A stretch of 64,000 nt of DNA from Cladopsammia gracilis (GCA_022457155.1 JAJGOT010000318.1:262001-326000); one strand, 5' to 3'; numbered from the stretch's first letter, positions 1-12,143 are shown. Notes: generated by a model not told the origin, from the sequence alone. Numbers and translations are program-made.

Positions 1-110
1 CACCATATTTCATCCTTACTTTCTTGCATATTCTTGCATCAGATCAGCCCATCAGCTACATTGTATATTTCATTGGTCTTCCATCCTTGATCCCAAAGTA
101 CAACTTCAAG

Positions 111-2195
111 ATGGCCACAGCCCCGGTCACCCTAGACAAGGCTTTGCCTGTTGTTAAAGGCCCAGGTGGGAAGACGTATGAGTTCCTTGAAGGTATGAAA
201 CAACACTTCTCAGATCTTTTTGAAGAGTGGGTAAAGTCAGATTACAATGGGACAATCATGTGTCCTCCTTTCTTTGCGAGGGACTTTATCAGTCCAATTG
301 GCGATGTTCCCGGCGCAGCTCCGCTCAAAGACAACGTACCCGCCACCATTAAGGGAGATGACGCCGAGGAGAAAATCTTCGATGTCTTGAAAGAGTTTGG
401 AGAAAAAACGAGACAGCCAATGTTTGTTCTGTCCAAGTTGAAGTTCACAGAATTCATCAAGTATTGCCTCCTGTCCAAGCTGACGTTTCCCGAATTCATC
501 AAGTATTGCTTCCAGCAGAAGCCAGATGAAAAACCGAAACGATTTCAGGTGGAGCTTGACTTTGTGATAGTCCATCTGAACATTGGTGTTATTCTTATTG
601 AAGTCAAGGCAGCAGACAAGTGGCCTGATAAAAAGGCTTTTAATCAGCTACAGCAGGGAGAGAGAGTTATCAAGGCGGGCCTTTTACAAGGAGAGAGTGG
701 CATCCCAGTTTACAAAGTCATTGCACTGCCAAATATGGATGGTTCCGGATATTGCAAAGATGACTTTGTTTCTCTAAAGAAATCAGATGTGGGTTCTTGT
801 GATGAATTTTCCCACTGGATGAAAGCGCATTTTAATGCAGACAAATGTGGCAGTCAAGAGAAGCAAGAACTGCTTACTCTGCTTTACAAACTTGTTGGGC
901 AGAGAACCAAGGTTGGTTCGTCTCTCGAAACAATAGAGTTCTCAGATCATGAAGTTCGTCCAGAGAATTTGCTCTCAAAATACAACAAGGACATTTGTAG
1001 CCAGGGTTGTCTTAAACAAAGCTGGGAAAGCCAAAACGCCAAAAAAGGGGGAAAGAAACAAAAGGCTGATGGAAATGAGAGTTGCCTTGCAGCTCCCCAG
1101 ACTGTTGTGAAGACAGCAGACAGACCGGACCTAGCTGAGTTAGCAAAGCAAATTGTGTTTCTCAATCTTGAACAGCTTCGTGTCTGGGAAGGTCCATGCC
1201 ATCAACTGATTTCTGGTGTATCAGGGAGTGGAAAAACAATTCTGCTCCAATACAGAGCTTTGGAATGTGCCAGAAAGGGAGAAAAGGTCATAATATGTGT
1301 TCCTACTCCTCTGAACAAACTTTATGAAACCTTTTTTAAGGGAAAGAGCATTTCCAGTGGAATTAACATTTATACATTTGAAGAGTTTCATAAGTTCCTT
1401 CCCGAAAACGAAGAAAAGTTTCACCTATTTGTTGATGAGTTGCAGATTTGCACCCATGATAATAATTATTATTATGATGAAAGGACTAACCTGAATGAGC
1501 TTATAAGAAGGCAGAAAGATCCTAAGACATGTTATTGCTGGTTTGCCTATGATGATTCTCAGTTCACAACCTCAACGAATACCTTTACTGGACTACCAGA
1601 CTACCTTCACCTTCTGAAGACAAATCGTTATGTTCAGCAACTTGCACAGAGCCAATCCCATCAATTTGATATTACTCACCTGAAAACAGTAATGAGATCC
1701 ACTGAAAATGTTTGTAAAATTGTGAATGACTATGCTCAGAAATCTGCAATCTGTTTAATCCTTCAAATGGCTGAGGATATTGATGATAACGAATGCTATA
1801 ATATTGCTGCTACTGCTTCCATAAAACGCTGGCAAGTCAAAACTGGCCATCGCATTGGTGGACCACTTGTTGAAGAATATCATACCAGAACATTAGAACA
1901 TCTAGATGTAGTTAAAATAATCAAGACTAAACTACAAATGTTCAGTCCAAAGGAAGTTGCTGTCCTTGTTACAGATCACTCTGATGTGAGCTATCTGTCT
2001 CATAAGTGCAAATCTTTGAACATTCCAGTCTGTGGTATTGGAGAAAATGCAGATGCAATAGTAGTTGACCATGGAGGCAATGCACACTCGTATGAATGGC
2101 CAGTTGTTATTGCTGTTGGAGATCCGAATGTATCAAAACCAGCACTTCAACGTTTCATGTATTCTCGAGCTGTTATACTATTGGTTGTGATCCAG
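111..2195 (+). CDS. NERD nuclease domain plus SF1 helicase-like protein, 5' exon(s), 3' incomplete
   Basis: The reading frame is open for about 695 codons from the ATG at 111, which has a good Kozak context (TTCAAGATGG); the frame extends upstream to 24 without a better start. Residues about 75-215 look like a NERD nuclease-related domain, with the acidic pattern ELDFVIVHLNIGVILIEVKA. Residues about 365-695 look like a DUF2075/UvrD-type SF1 helicase: Walker A GVSGSGKT near nt 1216 and Walker B FVDELQ near nt 1429. Such fusions are presumed to act in nucleic-acid processing or defence; the substrate is unknown. The frame ends with CAG|GTATGA, a consensus splice donor at phase 0, and the in-frame stop four bases later is intronic. 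The C-terminal helicase motif VI region is therefore missing here and should lie downstream. A 42-bp tandem duplication sits at 429-512. An alternative is a single-exon truncated copy. Confidence 0.8.
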
Positions 2196-3660
2196 GTATG
2201 AGAAGTGGTTAAAATGTCTTAGTTTTCACTGAATTATGGTAAATGGCTATAACCAATCAGAATGCAGTAGTATGGCTTATTTTATAATTAATTTTGTAAA
2301 AGGAGATGGAAAATATTTATGTGGATATGATCAGCTGACTTTGCAGTCAATCCATTTTTGGAATTTTAGGAATAGAAGACTTGGATTGAAAGCAGTTTAT
2401 TCCTGATTTATCATTTTACAAATTGGAAATTAGAAAAATCAGAACTTGCTCTTCCCTGCATCCCCCTCCCCCCTGACCATATACAGTACTCCTCTCATCA
2501 GCCATCATTCTCCAGTACATAGTGGAGAGTTGGGTTAAGAGGGGCAGGGGTAGAGGTCCTTTCTTCATGTGGAATCTCAACCATGTTAGAGCATGGTAGG
2601 CTAGCTGCAAATTTCCATGATTTTTTTTTTATTAATCGCGCATGCGCAAATGAGATATAGGTATGAGTAGAAAAAAGGGATAAAAGTTGTTAACTTTGTT
2701 AACTTTTGTCCGGGGGTTAGTTCTTTATACAAGCTACAGTACCGCTCGAAAGTGTTAGTGCATTTGCCGCGGTTTCGCCTAGGTCAAACCGCAGTTTTGG
2801 GCTGCGGTTTCACCTAGGTTATTCTTGTCCGATGAGTAATGTCCTACCTCACTGAAGCGGTCTCCTGATTGGCTGATTGAAATCGTGAGAAATTAAACAG
2901 TAGGAATGTTACCTAACTGGAAAAAAATATATATGCCGAGGCATTTTCAAAACTGCGTATATGAAATTTAACACGCATATTTCTTCAGATGAAGGTCCAG
3001 CAAGTCAAGAAACCACTGTATTAAAATTAATGAAATACCGAGAGCTTGAATTTTTGATAAAATAGAGCCAAACAAATTGCTCTCTCTTCTAACGTTCTCT
3101 AAAATCTCAGTTAACTAAATCAACCTATGAATATATGGCTTCAGGCCACAAACGTGCGCTCGCTAAACCGCTATCAAAAAACATGCTACTCCACTCCTGT
3201 GTTCTTTTTGATGCTATCTCACAAAAATGTGCTAACAAAAATGCGAAAAATTTGGTTAACTAACAAGAATTTTGCTAACAAAAATGCACAAAGAATGCAT
3301 GTTAGCCCACATAATACTCCTGTAAGTTAAACATTAACTTACAGGAGATAAAAATGAACTTTATTCAAACCTACAAGGAGTATGGTTTTTTACCCATGCA
3401 ATTGAGCGCAAATTTTGAACGTTTTCGAAAACATGTACAGGTAACGGATATTTTTCTGAAAACCAGAAGAGTTTCAAGAAGTGGACAGCAAACGTACATT
3501 TTTTACTGAAAATGCCTTATACATGTATACCTTTAACTCTTGAAAGAAATGCTCTTGCACTTTAAAATTTGGCCCAGATGTGTAGTTTTAAACTTCCTAC
3601 AATTCCATAAACATCAGTTTGGAATCAAAATCTGCTTTTTAATTCTTCTGAATTTTACAA
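2196..3660. other. Intron-like and unique non-coding DNA
   Basis: No gene seen. It begins as intron after the donor at 2196. A perfect 14-bp-stem hairpin with a 3-base loop lies at 3317-3347. Short stretches around 2768-2820 repeat a 'gcggtttcNcctaggt' motif. Confidence 0.5.
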
Positions 3661-3664
3661 ACCA

Positions 3665-3804
3665 AGTAGTTTCTTATCTCACTCTTTCGTTTACGTTTAC
3701 TGTTTTCCTAGTTGCTTTAAAGTTAAAACTCGGTTGCAATTCTGACGCAGAATTTCAACGGCATACCGCGCTTCCTACGTGTTGCGTGTTGAGAATTTGC
3801 GTTA
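3665..3804 (+). repeat. Direct repeat, copy holding the Harbinger insertion
   Basis: Matches 4869-5012 nearly base for base ('tttcttatctcactctttc' to 'gagaatttgcgtta'). This copy is interrupted at its right end by the element at 3805-4811; the other copy is the uninterrupted site. Confidence 0.85.
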
Positions 3805-4811
3805 GGGCCGGGTCGCATTACAGACTAATTTTTATTTTGGCTTTGGAAAAATCGGCTGAAAATCAAATTGCATCAGACCGGAAATGAAAATTAATTTGAG
3901 TTTACAAAGGTCGCATTTAAATGAGGTTAAAATGGAAACGTCAATCATCTAGGTGAATTTTTAGCGGCAAAAATTTTCTCAGTCACGAAACTTTATCGTG
4001 CGGCCGAGCAGGGCATTTTGCATTACGACTGTACTTCTGTACTTTTGTGTACTGTACTTTTGTCAGCCGTTTTCTTGGTGCCACATTTGTCACTCAGCTC
4101 ACGAGCTATTCGCTCCCATGCTTTTCGAGAATCCTTGCTCTCCAGATAATCGAAATTGTCTGCCCAAAGTCGGACTAGCAGCTTCTTTTCTTGCTCGCTC
4201 CACTTCTCGTACGATTTTTTCCCTTGCTGTTCACTTCGGGAAGTTGAAGCGGCATCGGGAGAGCCACTAGGGTTGCTTGTGCACGGAGAGTCACCAGTAG
4301 TACTTGCACTCGGAGAGCTTCTATAGTGAATTGGTGAGTGGCTTTCAGGGATTCCTTGTTGCCAAAGTGGAGGTGTGCTCCCTACGTCCTGATGGAGAGA
4401 ATACGAGTCGTCTGTTGGCAGTTGACGGCCGTAGAATGCAGGTAAATTTCCGTATGGAAAGAAAAAATCTCGCCTGTCCATAGCTTCGCTTCGCTTCGCT
4501 ACTGTACGCAATGACGTAAGCGTGAATGATGAAATTTCGCGCTCTTTTTCATTTCGTGACCCCGGCGACATGGGAAGCTCAACATTGACAACCTTTGACA
4601 GCTTTGACGGCGGGTTCCTTTGTTTTTCCGAAATTTGGAAAAATCGGTCAGCCCCACCCAAGCACACCGGCGTGTTTGATGTTTTTCTCCGATTTTGAAA
4701 TTTTTGAAAAAGCACAAATGAGGGGTCGCATTAGAAAAGAGGTCTGTTGACAGATTTTTGTCCCTAGAGTAAACAATTCTCTGCAAAATCGGCTGTAATG
4801 CGACCCGGCCC
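3805..4811. mobile_element. PIF/Harbinger-like DNA transposon with Myb/SANT gene
   Basis: The element is 1007 bp with a perfect 19-bp terminal inverted repeat (GGGCCGGGTCGCATTACAG) flanked by TTA on both sides (3802-3804, 4812-4814). The duplicated flank at 4869-5040 reads straight through 'gcgttatttata' with a single TTA, so it is the pre-insertion sequence. A 3-bp TTA/TWA duplication and a Myb-like gene are hallmarks of PIF/Harbinger. No DDE transposase is present, so it is probably mobilised in trans. Confidence 0.85.
4023..4481 (-). CDS. Myb/SANT-like DNA-binding protein of the Harbinger-like element
   Basis: The start at 4481 gives about 152 residues; the frame continues open upstream to 4715, but that part looks non-coding and lies close to the terminal repeat. 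The N-terminal two thirds is low-complexity Ser/Pro/Thr. The C-terminal part (KWSEQEKKLLVRLWADNF, then AWERIARELSDKCGTKKTA) is a trihelix/Myb_DNA-bind_4-type helix-turn-helix with the expected tryptophans. In Harbinger elements a Myb-like partner recruits the transposase to the ends. The usual third helix ending is replaced by a short tail, so either an intron begins after about residue 140 or the copy is 3' truncated. Confidence 0.6.
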   Translation of the reverse strand: MDRRDFFFPYGNLPAFYGRQLPTDDSYSLHQDVGSTPPLWQQGIPESHSPIHYRSSPSASTTGDSPCTSNPSGSPDAASTSRSEQQGKKSYEKWSEQEKKLLVRLWADNFDYLESKDSRKAWERIARELSDKCGTKKTADKSTVHKSTEVQS

Positions 4812-4868
4812 TTATTTATAATTCTTTGTATTATTAGTCATTCATGTGTCAAATCACGTAATTTTTTC

Positions 4869-5012
4869 AGGCATCATTTGTTTCTTATCTCACTCTTTCA
4901 TTTAAGTTTACTGTTTTCCTAGTTGCTTTAAATTTAAAACTCGGTTGCAATTCTGACGCAGAATTTCAACGGCACACCGCGCTTCGTACGTGTTGCGTGT
5001 TGAGAATTTGCG
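4869..5012 (+). repeat. Direct repeat, uninterrupted ('empty site') copy
   Basis: Second copy of 3665-3804, continuing through the insertion point into 'tttataattttgtattcatt', which matches the sequence right of the Harbinger element. It gives the pre-insertion state of the site. Confidence 0.85.
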
Positions 5013-5051
5013 TTATTTATAATTTTGTATTCATTCAAATGTCTCTCATCA

Positions 5052-5168
5052 CTTACAGTGCGACCACACGAACCGAGGCCACCCAGACAAATTTTTGAGA
5101 CAAATTTTGAAATTAGCCAATCACAAGTCAAGATCTAGACAATCAAATAGCACATAATTATACTTGAC
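5052..5168 (+). repeat. Dispersed repeat R2, copy 1
   Basis: Contains 'cagtgcgaccacacgaacc' followed by 'gaggccacccagacaaatt'. Present inverted at 19655-19768. No coding content recognised. Confidence 0.7.
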
Positions 5169-5169
5169 C

Positions 5170-7090
5170 TCAGTTCAAATTCTGAGCTGTGATAAATAAT
5201 AATAACAATCTTTTATAAGGAAACTCCATCACAAACTGTGGTTTTCATAGAGGTCCTAAATATAAATCATTATTACAAGATACAAGTGTTGCGAACCTTT
5301 GATATCTATCGTCAGAAGTTGGCTGTGAACGCTGCTGTAATTAAAGAAAGAAATGAAAACTAACTTCTGGAACAGTGCTTAAAATGCAAACTGTTTAAGA
5401 ATTACAGTATGTTTCAACTGGTAATGAATAGCAGCGCTTAAATTCTTAAAACCACTCCATTCAATCGAGCGAAATATAACTGTGGGTCATTAAAGTTTAC
5501 ATTCCGCGTGTCGCTTAAACTTTTCAAAAAGAGACAGTCCAATTTTCTGATTTTTTTGTTAAGGTAAATTGAAATAAACAAAAAAGAGCACCTGATCGCA
5601 GGTTAATTTTCCTTACGCGTGACAGGGATGAAAGCAGTCGAACACAAAGACAAAATATCACGTGTACAGTTTGTTTACAAACTAAACTTCGCCGGCCATC
5701 GATCAATTCGTCAACTTGCTAGCGAGATATGTTCAGCTTAGATTGCTTTCTTCTTTCGTTTAAACGTTAAAATGTCGAAGGTTGTCCGTGATCTCTTTAA
5801 TCTTGATGGAGTCAAGATTAGCAGAAATACCGTCGGTGGCAAAATACTTCAAGTGTTTCCGCCACGAGTTGCCTTGGGGTGACAAGCAACGCAGCGGCCG
5901 ACCAGCGAAACTTCTTCCTGTTTCAAATGACTAGTTCTTCTAGATATAACAATAAAATAACTTTCGCACTAAAACGTGCGACAAAATTCATGTGCAAAAT
6001 TCATGTGTAAAATTCTTTCGGAACTTTATGTTTACCAATCATGAAGATAAATGAGCATTAAGTTCGTTCTTCGAAAGCCCTGAAAAGTTTCTTTTGCGCG
6101 ATCCGACTTAAAGTTCTTTATTTCGTTGGCGCTGGCTGATTACGGCCAGTTTCCCTCGGTTTAAAAACGCAATCCCATTGCCAGCAGGACGGTACAGTTG
6201 ATCGATTATAAAATTAATGTATGAAGTCAATAAATCGACGTGTATAAAAACTTGTTGAGTGTTTGGTGTAAACGTTCGCTATCTTTGCTACAGATGTATG
6301 AAGCCAGAAAGGAGGATAATAATGAAGATTCTCGTTTTCATTCCCCGTTCCTGTGAACGGAGAAGATTCAACAGAACAACTTGATGTCGCTTTTATCATG
6401 ATGTCGGATATTGTGAAATTGACATCTCTAGCCAACGCACTGCGCATGAGTACAAAACTGAGCATCCGGTGAATTATGCATTTCCGGTGACTTACTGTAA
6501 TCCCATGTAAACAACACAAAACTCCCGTACCGCAGAGTTTGAAAACAAAAAGTAAGAGTTATAAAACAAAGGTCGAGAAAAAGTTTGTTTCGTTGAAAGG
6601 GTTTTTTTATCGTTCAAGTTTCATGCGTTTGCACCAAGGGGTTTGGTGTTTGCACCAACAACGAAATATGAACAAATTTTGGAACGTCTCGCGCTCGCCA
6701 AGAGCAATTTTTTTTCACGTAGTTCTCGTCGTCACGTTGGTTTTGCTGTGCTGAAAAATGTGCCAAAGAAAACAAGAGCAACCGAAAATGTGCTTTATTT
6801 CGGACAAAATGCATAGATATTGAACCCCAAGACCATAGTCCCAGTCATACCAAGGGTAAGACACACAAAACCAAAGCCCGCTAGACTGACTCCATTGAGA
6901 AAATAGGAGAAATGTAGAAACGCAAGAAGATGAATTGGTGAAGGAGTTAAAAAAAAAAACGCTGTAAGCATTTTGATTAAAAACAAACAAAACAAAACAA
7001 ACCAAACATAAACATAAATAAACTAAAAATATTGATCATTAATAATTTTAAATTCATAACGTGTACTTTAGTGAGCTCACTAAAACGTAT
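5170..7090. other. Non-coding DNA without recognisable gene
   Basis: No gene supported. An 'atgtcgaaggttgtccgtga' start at 5772 opens about 37 codons with a weak helix-turn-helix look but stops early. The remainder is AT-rich with scattered short frames. Confidence 0.4.
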
Positions 7091-7094
7091 TAAT

Positions 7095-8325
7095 AGCGGA
7101 GCACTTGCCAGGCCGAAGGCCTGGCTGCGCAGCTCCATACTCATAGAACCATGCCCGTCATTTTTCATGGTCATGGCTAGCGGAATGTTTCGCGGGCGCG
7201 CGTGTGCCCGACCTCCGCCGCCGCCGTCGCGCAGGACTAGCTTGCCTTCGCGCAGGACTAGCTCGCGGGCGCGTATGACGTCGCAAAACATGCGCGTACG
7301 ACGTCATGTTGAAACCAAAGCGAGGCTTTGTTTTTCGCGCGGTTACACGGCCGAATGTCACGTCAGCTAGAAAAACACTTTGATGTTTTGCTGTGAATTT
7401 ACTAAGCGGAGAAAACCGTTGAAATTAAAGGCGTTATTTCCCTTAATATTTCGCGGTTTGCTACTCAAGACAAGGATACTAATTAAGGGATACTCAGAAG
7501 CCGCTTTAGTGGAAAAAGACGAGCTTTCAGGGATGAAATCTTGCTTCGAGGAACTTCATGTATTACGTTTTTATCAATGCGGGAGATATTTGTTTTCTAC
7601 GGATTTCAGAACCAAGCAAGCGAGGGACTTAAAGGTAAAACAGATTAAGTTTTCGATGAGAATTTATGTTGATATCAATCTGTGAGTGACTTTTTATTGG
7701 TGTTATTGTTAGTTTTGGAGAATTGATTTTAAAACGTGCTTAAATTCAGTTGTATCGATCTCTTGAATTTCATCGAAGAAAGCTTGAGTACGCGTTTTGC
7801 TTTTAAACGTAAACTAATGGAGATTTGAATAAATTTTTTCGAAATAAGATTGTGTTGTCCATTTTTATGTGTTTGTTCATTCATTAGATAGTTTGAAAAG
7901 CGATTTTATGTAAACAAAACAAGACTTTGATTTTATAGTACAGTTCTATCTTCACTCGTATCGCCTTATGCAAATATGTTTGTGTATTTTTGCAATTTTT
8001 GATTTTCAAATCAGTTTCTCGGGCAATTTTTGACAAACAAAAACTGTATTTTATTCGGAAACTAGTGGTACTAGTTATTCTAGACAGAGAAAAGTTGTTT
8101 TTGTGAACTTTTGTACGGTCTATAAAAATGTACTGTGCAGACAGTCGCGTAATACTGTTTTTGAGAATTGCTAAAATTGAAAATAGCCCGTTCGTCAATC
8201 TTAATTCTTGTGCTTCCAACTTTTCACCTTAGTTAAGTTTCACCTTGGTTAAGTTTCACCTTAATTAAGCTTGTTCAAAGTGCGACGCTGTTAGGCTTGG
8301 GCTATCTATATATATTAAACAACAT
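7095..8325 (-). repeat. Dispersed repeat R1, copy 1 (left arm of foldback)
   Basis: One end is GC-rich with 'ccaggccgaaggcctgg' and a CpG cluster at 7190-7330; the other ends in 'gcgacgctgttaggctt' and a TA run. It is inverted relative to copies at 10180-11195 and 40857-42008. Triplicated 'gttaagtttcacctt' units occur at 8230-8270. No transposase recognised. Confidence 0.75.
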
Positions 8326-9171
8326 AGATTGATAATATGAAAATATATTTATCTGCTCAGAAGGTCTGTCATTCTCGTCAGGGGCACAGTGAACAGACCC
8401 GGTAGAGAGATTAATTTCAGCAAAACATTCCTTCCGAAATAATAAATATGAGCACGAGAGACAGGAAATTAAAACTTTCGATGAAATTTACGACTTATTT
8501 GCCAAATTTATTCGGAAAACTCCCTACCGCATGTTTCAAACCATGGTACCACAGCTGGCCCTGGTAGTTTACCGGGCCGGAAGTGCTTGAAGTTTACGCA
8601 TGCGCAAACGTTCTGCCGCGGTGTTGGTCTACCCCATCTGTTTCCCCGTAGTGTTTCGGTCGCTTTCGTCCTTTCCGCGGTTGCGGATATGGTTGGTAAT
8701 ACCAGTTAGGATTTTAAGAAGGGCATCGCATGCCGCCAATCATAATTTTTTTAAGTTTTGATACATAACGTTACCTATCAATCTTTCAAATTTGTTTTTA
8801 AGTGGATGTGTCCGAGACGGTTTAATTGATCTTCAAAGGTTCAACAAATTTGTGTTTCTCTTGTCAAGCATTTGTCGCACTCCATTAGAAGGTTAAGAAA
8901 GGTCAAATGTGTGTTTTTGAGAAACGCAGTTTGAGAATTTCACGGTGTATTTTTTAAATAAATGGAGACGTTTTGAGGAAGTTAAATGGCAGGGAAAAGT
9001 TTGTGTTTTCATATGAGCGATAATATAATAAATTGAGCTATAATCAATTCAGCGAAATAACGAACTATAATATCCAATTTATTGAACACTTTTGAGAGAT
9101 TGGCCAGATTATAAAGTACAAATAGCTTATGTCACATTCAATTCTCGTGCAGAGTAAATTTTGTGTTTAGT

Positions 9172-9172
<1 letters not shown>

Positions 9173-9203
<31 letters not shown>
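9173..9203. repeat. (TA)n microsatellite
   Basis: Uninterrupted TA dinucleotide run in AT-rich DNA. Confidence 0.9.
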
Positions 9204-9206
<3 letters not shown>

Positions 9207-9319
9207 GCATTCATTTACCAGTAAATTTTTGTTTCTGAAGTTTTTTTTGTATGTGTTGATAGTTTGTCGTGATTTTTTGCGGAAAGCAGTAATTAGTTAT
9301 TTCAATTTTTAATCACTAA

Positions 9320-9720
9320 ATGTTAAGCTCGCATGATTATGCAATAGTATGCAAGAGAGATGAGATTTTGCTGATTAGGTAAGTAGAAATCTTTCGGTTT
9401 GATGATACAAGAGTATGGAAGAGCAAAATAGTATGAATTTTGGGTTTTGTTCAATTTTCGCATACTGAATAATTGCTATTACGGTTTTATCATGTAATAG
9501 TATGCAAAAGACGTCATACTGATTTTGTGGATTTACTCGCTAACTAAAGTTTATCAAGCAAGCATTTTAAGAAGCATTTTATAAGCGGTTTCGGCGTTTT
9601 GATTTTTTCTCAAGAGAGATATTGGCACTATTTTAGAGTTAATTGACAAGACAGTCAAATGAAGACTATTTTGAACAAATATGCTACACTAAAATGAAAG
9701 TTATTTACATTCACACTCGA
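9320..9720 (+). repeat. Dispersed repeat R3, copy 1
   Basis: Shares 'attatgcaatagtatgcaa' and, further on, 'aaatgaagactatttt' and 'ttatttacattcacactcg' with 19925-20110 and 21315-21400, same orientation. No coding capacity recognised. Confidence 0.6.
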
Positions 9721-10179
9721 AACTCTTGTTACTCACGACTTTTATTGATTTGGTGGCTCCTAAAAGAGCCCTTGTTCTTACGCCGACTTTAATAAACACA
9801 ACCAACAAGTCGCGTTACTTGGGTCTAAAAAGTAAGACTACACTACATTCTTTCAGGGTTTGCAAATACGACAAATTTGGCATATTTTACGCCAAAATAT
9901 TTCAGATGACTCCACTGAGATTACGGAGAAAGTCACTTCGACTCCAAAAATTTCCGGCAGCAAAAAACGTTCTTTCCTTGCCTTTTTTGAAACAAATACA
10001 ATCTACATTAACTGTAATCATTTCAAGCTTGTTTAAACTATATAACTTGAAAAATGTTTCATGCATGTGTATGCAGAGTGTAAATGACGATCGTGACAAT
10101 CGCTTCTCTATGCCCGCCATCTTGGATTTGAGCCTTGAGATTTGAGATTTTAGTTCAGCGGACTCACAATAATAATATA

Positions 10180-11195
10180 TATACATAGCCCAAGCCTAAC
10201 AGCGTCGCACTTTGAACAAGCTTAACTAAGGTGAAACTTAACTAAGGTGAAACTTAACTAAGGTGAAAGGTTGGAAGCACAAGAATTAAGATTGACGAAC
10301 GGGCTATTTTCAATTTTAGCAATTCTCAAAAACAGTATTACGCGACCGTCTGCACAGTACATTTTTATAGACCGTACAAAAGTTCATAAAAACAACTTTT
10401 CTCTTCTAGAATAACTAGTACCACTAGTTTCCGAATAAAATACAGTTTATGTTTGTCAAAAATTGCACGAGAAACTGATTTGAAAATCAAAAATTACAAA
10501 AATACACAAACATATTTGCATAAGGCGATGCGAGTGAAGATAGAACTGTACTATAAAATCAAAGTCTTGTTTTGTTTACATAAAATCGTTTTTCAATCTA
10601 TCGAATGAATGAACAAACACATAAAAATGGACAACACAATCTTCTTTCGAAAAAGTGTGTTCAAATCTCCATTAGTTTACGTTTAAAAGCAAAATGCGTA
10701 CCATTTAACTATAGCTCATCGTGTTCAAGCTTTCTTCAATGAAATTCAAGAGACCGATACAACTGAATTTAAGCACGTTTTAAAATCAATTCTCCAAAAC
10801 TAACAATAACACTAATAAAAAGTCACCCACAGATTGATATCAACATAAATTCTCATCGAAAACTGTAATCTGTTTTACCTTTAAGTCCCTCGCTTGCTTG
10901 GAAATTCACATCTCCGCTTCTGGTTCTGAAATCCGTAGAAAACAAACATCTCCCGCATTGATAAAAACGTAATACATGAAGTTCCTCGAAGCAAGATTTT
11001 ATCCCTGAAAGCTGGTCTTTTTCCACTAAAGCGGCTTCTGAGTATACCTTAATTAGTATCCCTGTCTTGAATAGCAAACCGCGAAAAAATGCGGGAAAAT
11101 AACGACTTTAATTCTCCGCTAGACACAACAAAACAACTAAAATGTTTACGGAGCTCACGGCTGTGTGGTCGCGCGAAAAACAAAGCCTTGCTTTC
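10180..11195 (+). repeat. Dispersed repeat R1, copy 2 (right arm of foldback)
   Basis: Reverse complement of 7330-8325, starting with 'catagcccaagcctaacagc' and ending near 'cgcgcgaaaaacaaagcc'. It lacks the GC-rich terminus seen in copies 1 and 3. With copy 1 it makes an inverted pair around about 1.85 kb. Confidence 0.75.
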
Positions 11196-11199
11196 AAGA

Positions 11200-11949
11200 T
11201 CCCGGGAATTTTGTGCCCCCCAGCATACAAACGTCTGTAAAATTTTCCGACTTTGCGAAGCTATAACTTTGCGATTTTACAAGATACGACTCACAAACTT
11301 GGCTATTTTACCAATTTTGAGGTGCTCTTTCGAGCAGTGCATATCATTAGATGCTCGCTACATGGCCAATTTCAAAAGTTGGAAAAAACCGTGGAAGGGT
11401 GTATTTTGCAAGTTTACGGCAAGTAAACAGCCCCGATAGCCAAGATAAGTTTCAAATATGATGTGAACAGCTGTAGGTCCTGGATTGGGATGAACATCTA
11501 TACACTGTGATGTCGGGATCAACGAGGTAGAGTGTTGATTCGACTGAATAAAACATCATTCTTCCGTCCAGGCGGGAGTGCTGCGTTCTGAACAGACAAA
11601 AGAGTTGCCGGCTGTGGTGCTTGCAGCAGGAACGAATTGAGCGCTGTACTTTGGCAAGAACAAAAGAACAGCAGCCAACAGAATGAAGAAGAAGAGTTTG
11701 TTGCGATAACTTGTAACTTGGTTATTTGTCTTGGTAACTAAATTTCTTGCGGTGTTGCTTTTGGTTAGGCTTGGTGTAGAGGAGGGTATAAACATACCAA
11801 TTCTCTGTCTCCAAGCGATGATGTCGATTCCCATCCCTTGAGTTGGATCTAAGTCTGAAGGAAGACTTGATCGTGGCTGTAAACTTGAAAATAAACACTG
11901 AATGGCAAGAGCCAATGGACAACTGCAAAGGTACCGGATCCTGGAGGAT
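11200..11949. other. Non-coding DNA left of the Penelope debris
   Basis: No gene supported. Short frames on both strands have no recognisable domain. Confidence 0.4.
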
Positions 11950-12143
11950 CTAGTCAGCAAATTTACGACTGAAGTAATAAACAAAATAAGAAAGGCTGAC
12001 TGTACAGTTGGGAAAAAAATTGTATATTTCCAATATTTCGTCAGGCACGGCCTGACTTCTTCAGGGTACTGATTATAGGCAACATCGTTACAATTCAAAT
12101 AACCAAGAAACAATGGAATATAAGGTTACAAGCAAAAACGTTA
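11950..12143 (-). mobile_element. Inverted 3' tail of a Penelope-like element
   Basis: Read on the minus strand it has the run 'gaagaagtcaggccgtgcc' then 'tgacgaaatattggaaa', a typical Penelope-like 3' tail. The block 12113-12143 is the reverse complement of 13674-13704, so an inverted partial copy precedes the sense copy, a common Penelope-like arrangement. Confidence 0.6.

Larger units (their letters stand above)
8326..10179. other. Spacer between R1 arms, with part of dispersed repeat R3
   Basis: No gene supported. Holds a (TA)n run at about 9173-9203 and, from about 9320, sequence shared with 19920-21400. Confidence 0.5.

Noticed and set aside
5772..5883. Short frame MSKVVRDLFNLDGVKISRN resembling a transposase helix-turn-helix
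   Set aside because: Stops after about 37 codons, with no second motif, terminal repeats or homologous downstream frame.
11556..12113. 185-codon minus-strand open frame
   Set aside because: Its N-terminal part is the antisense of a Penelope-like 3' tail, and the rest has no domain; chance frame over repeats.
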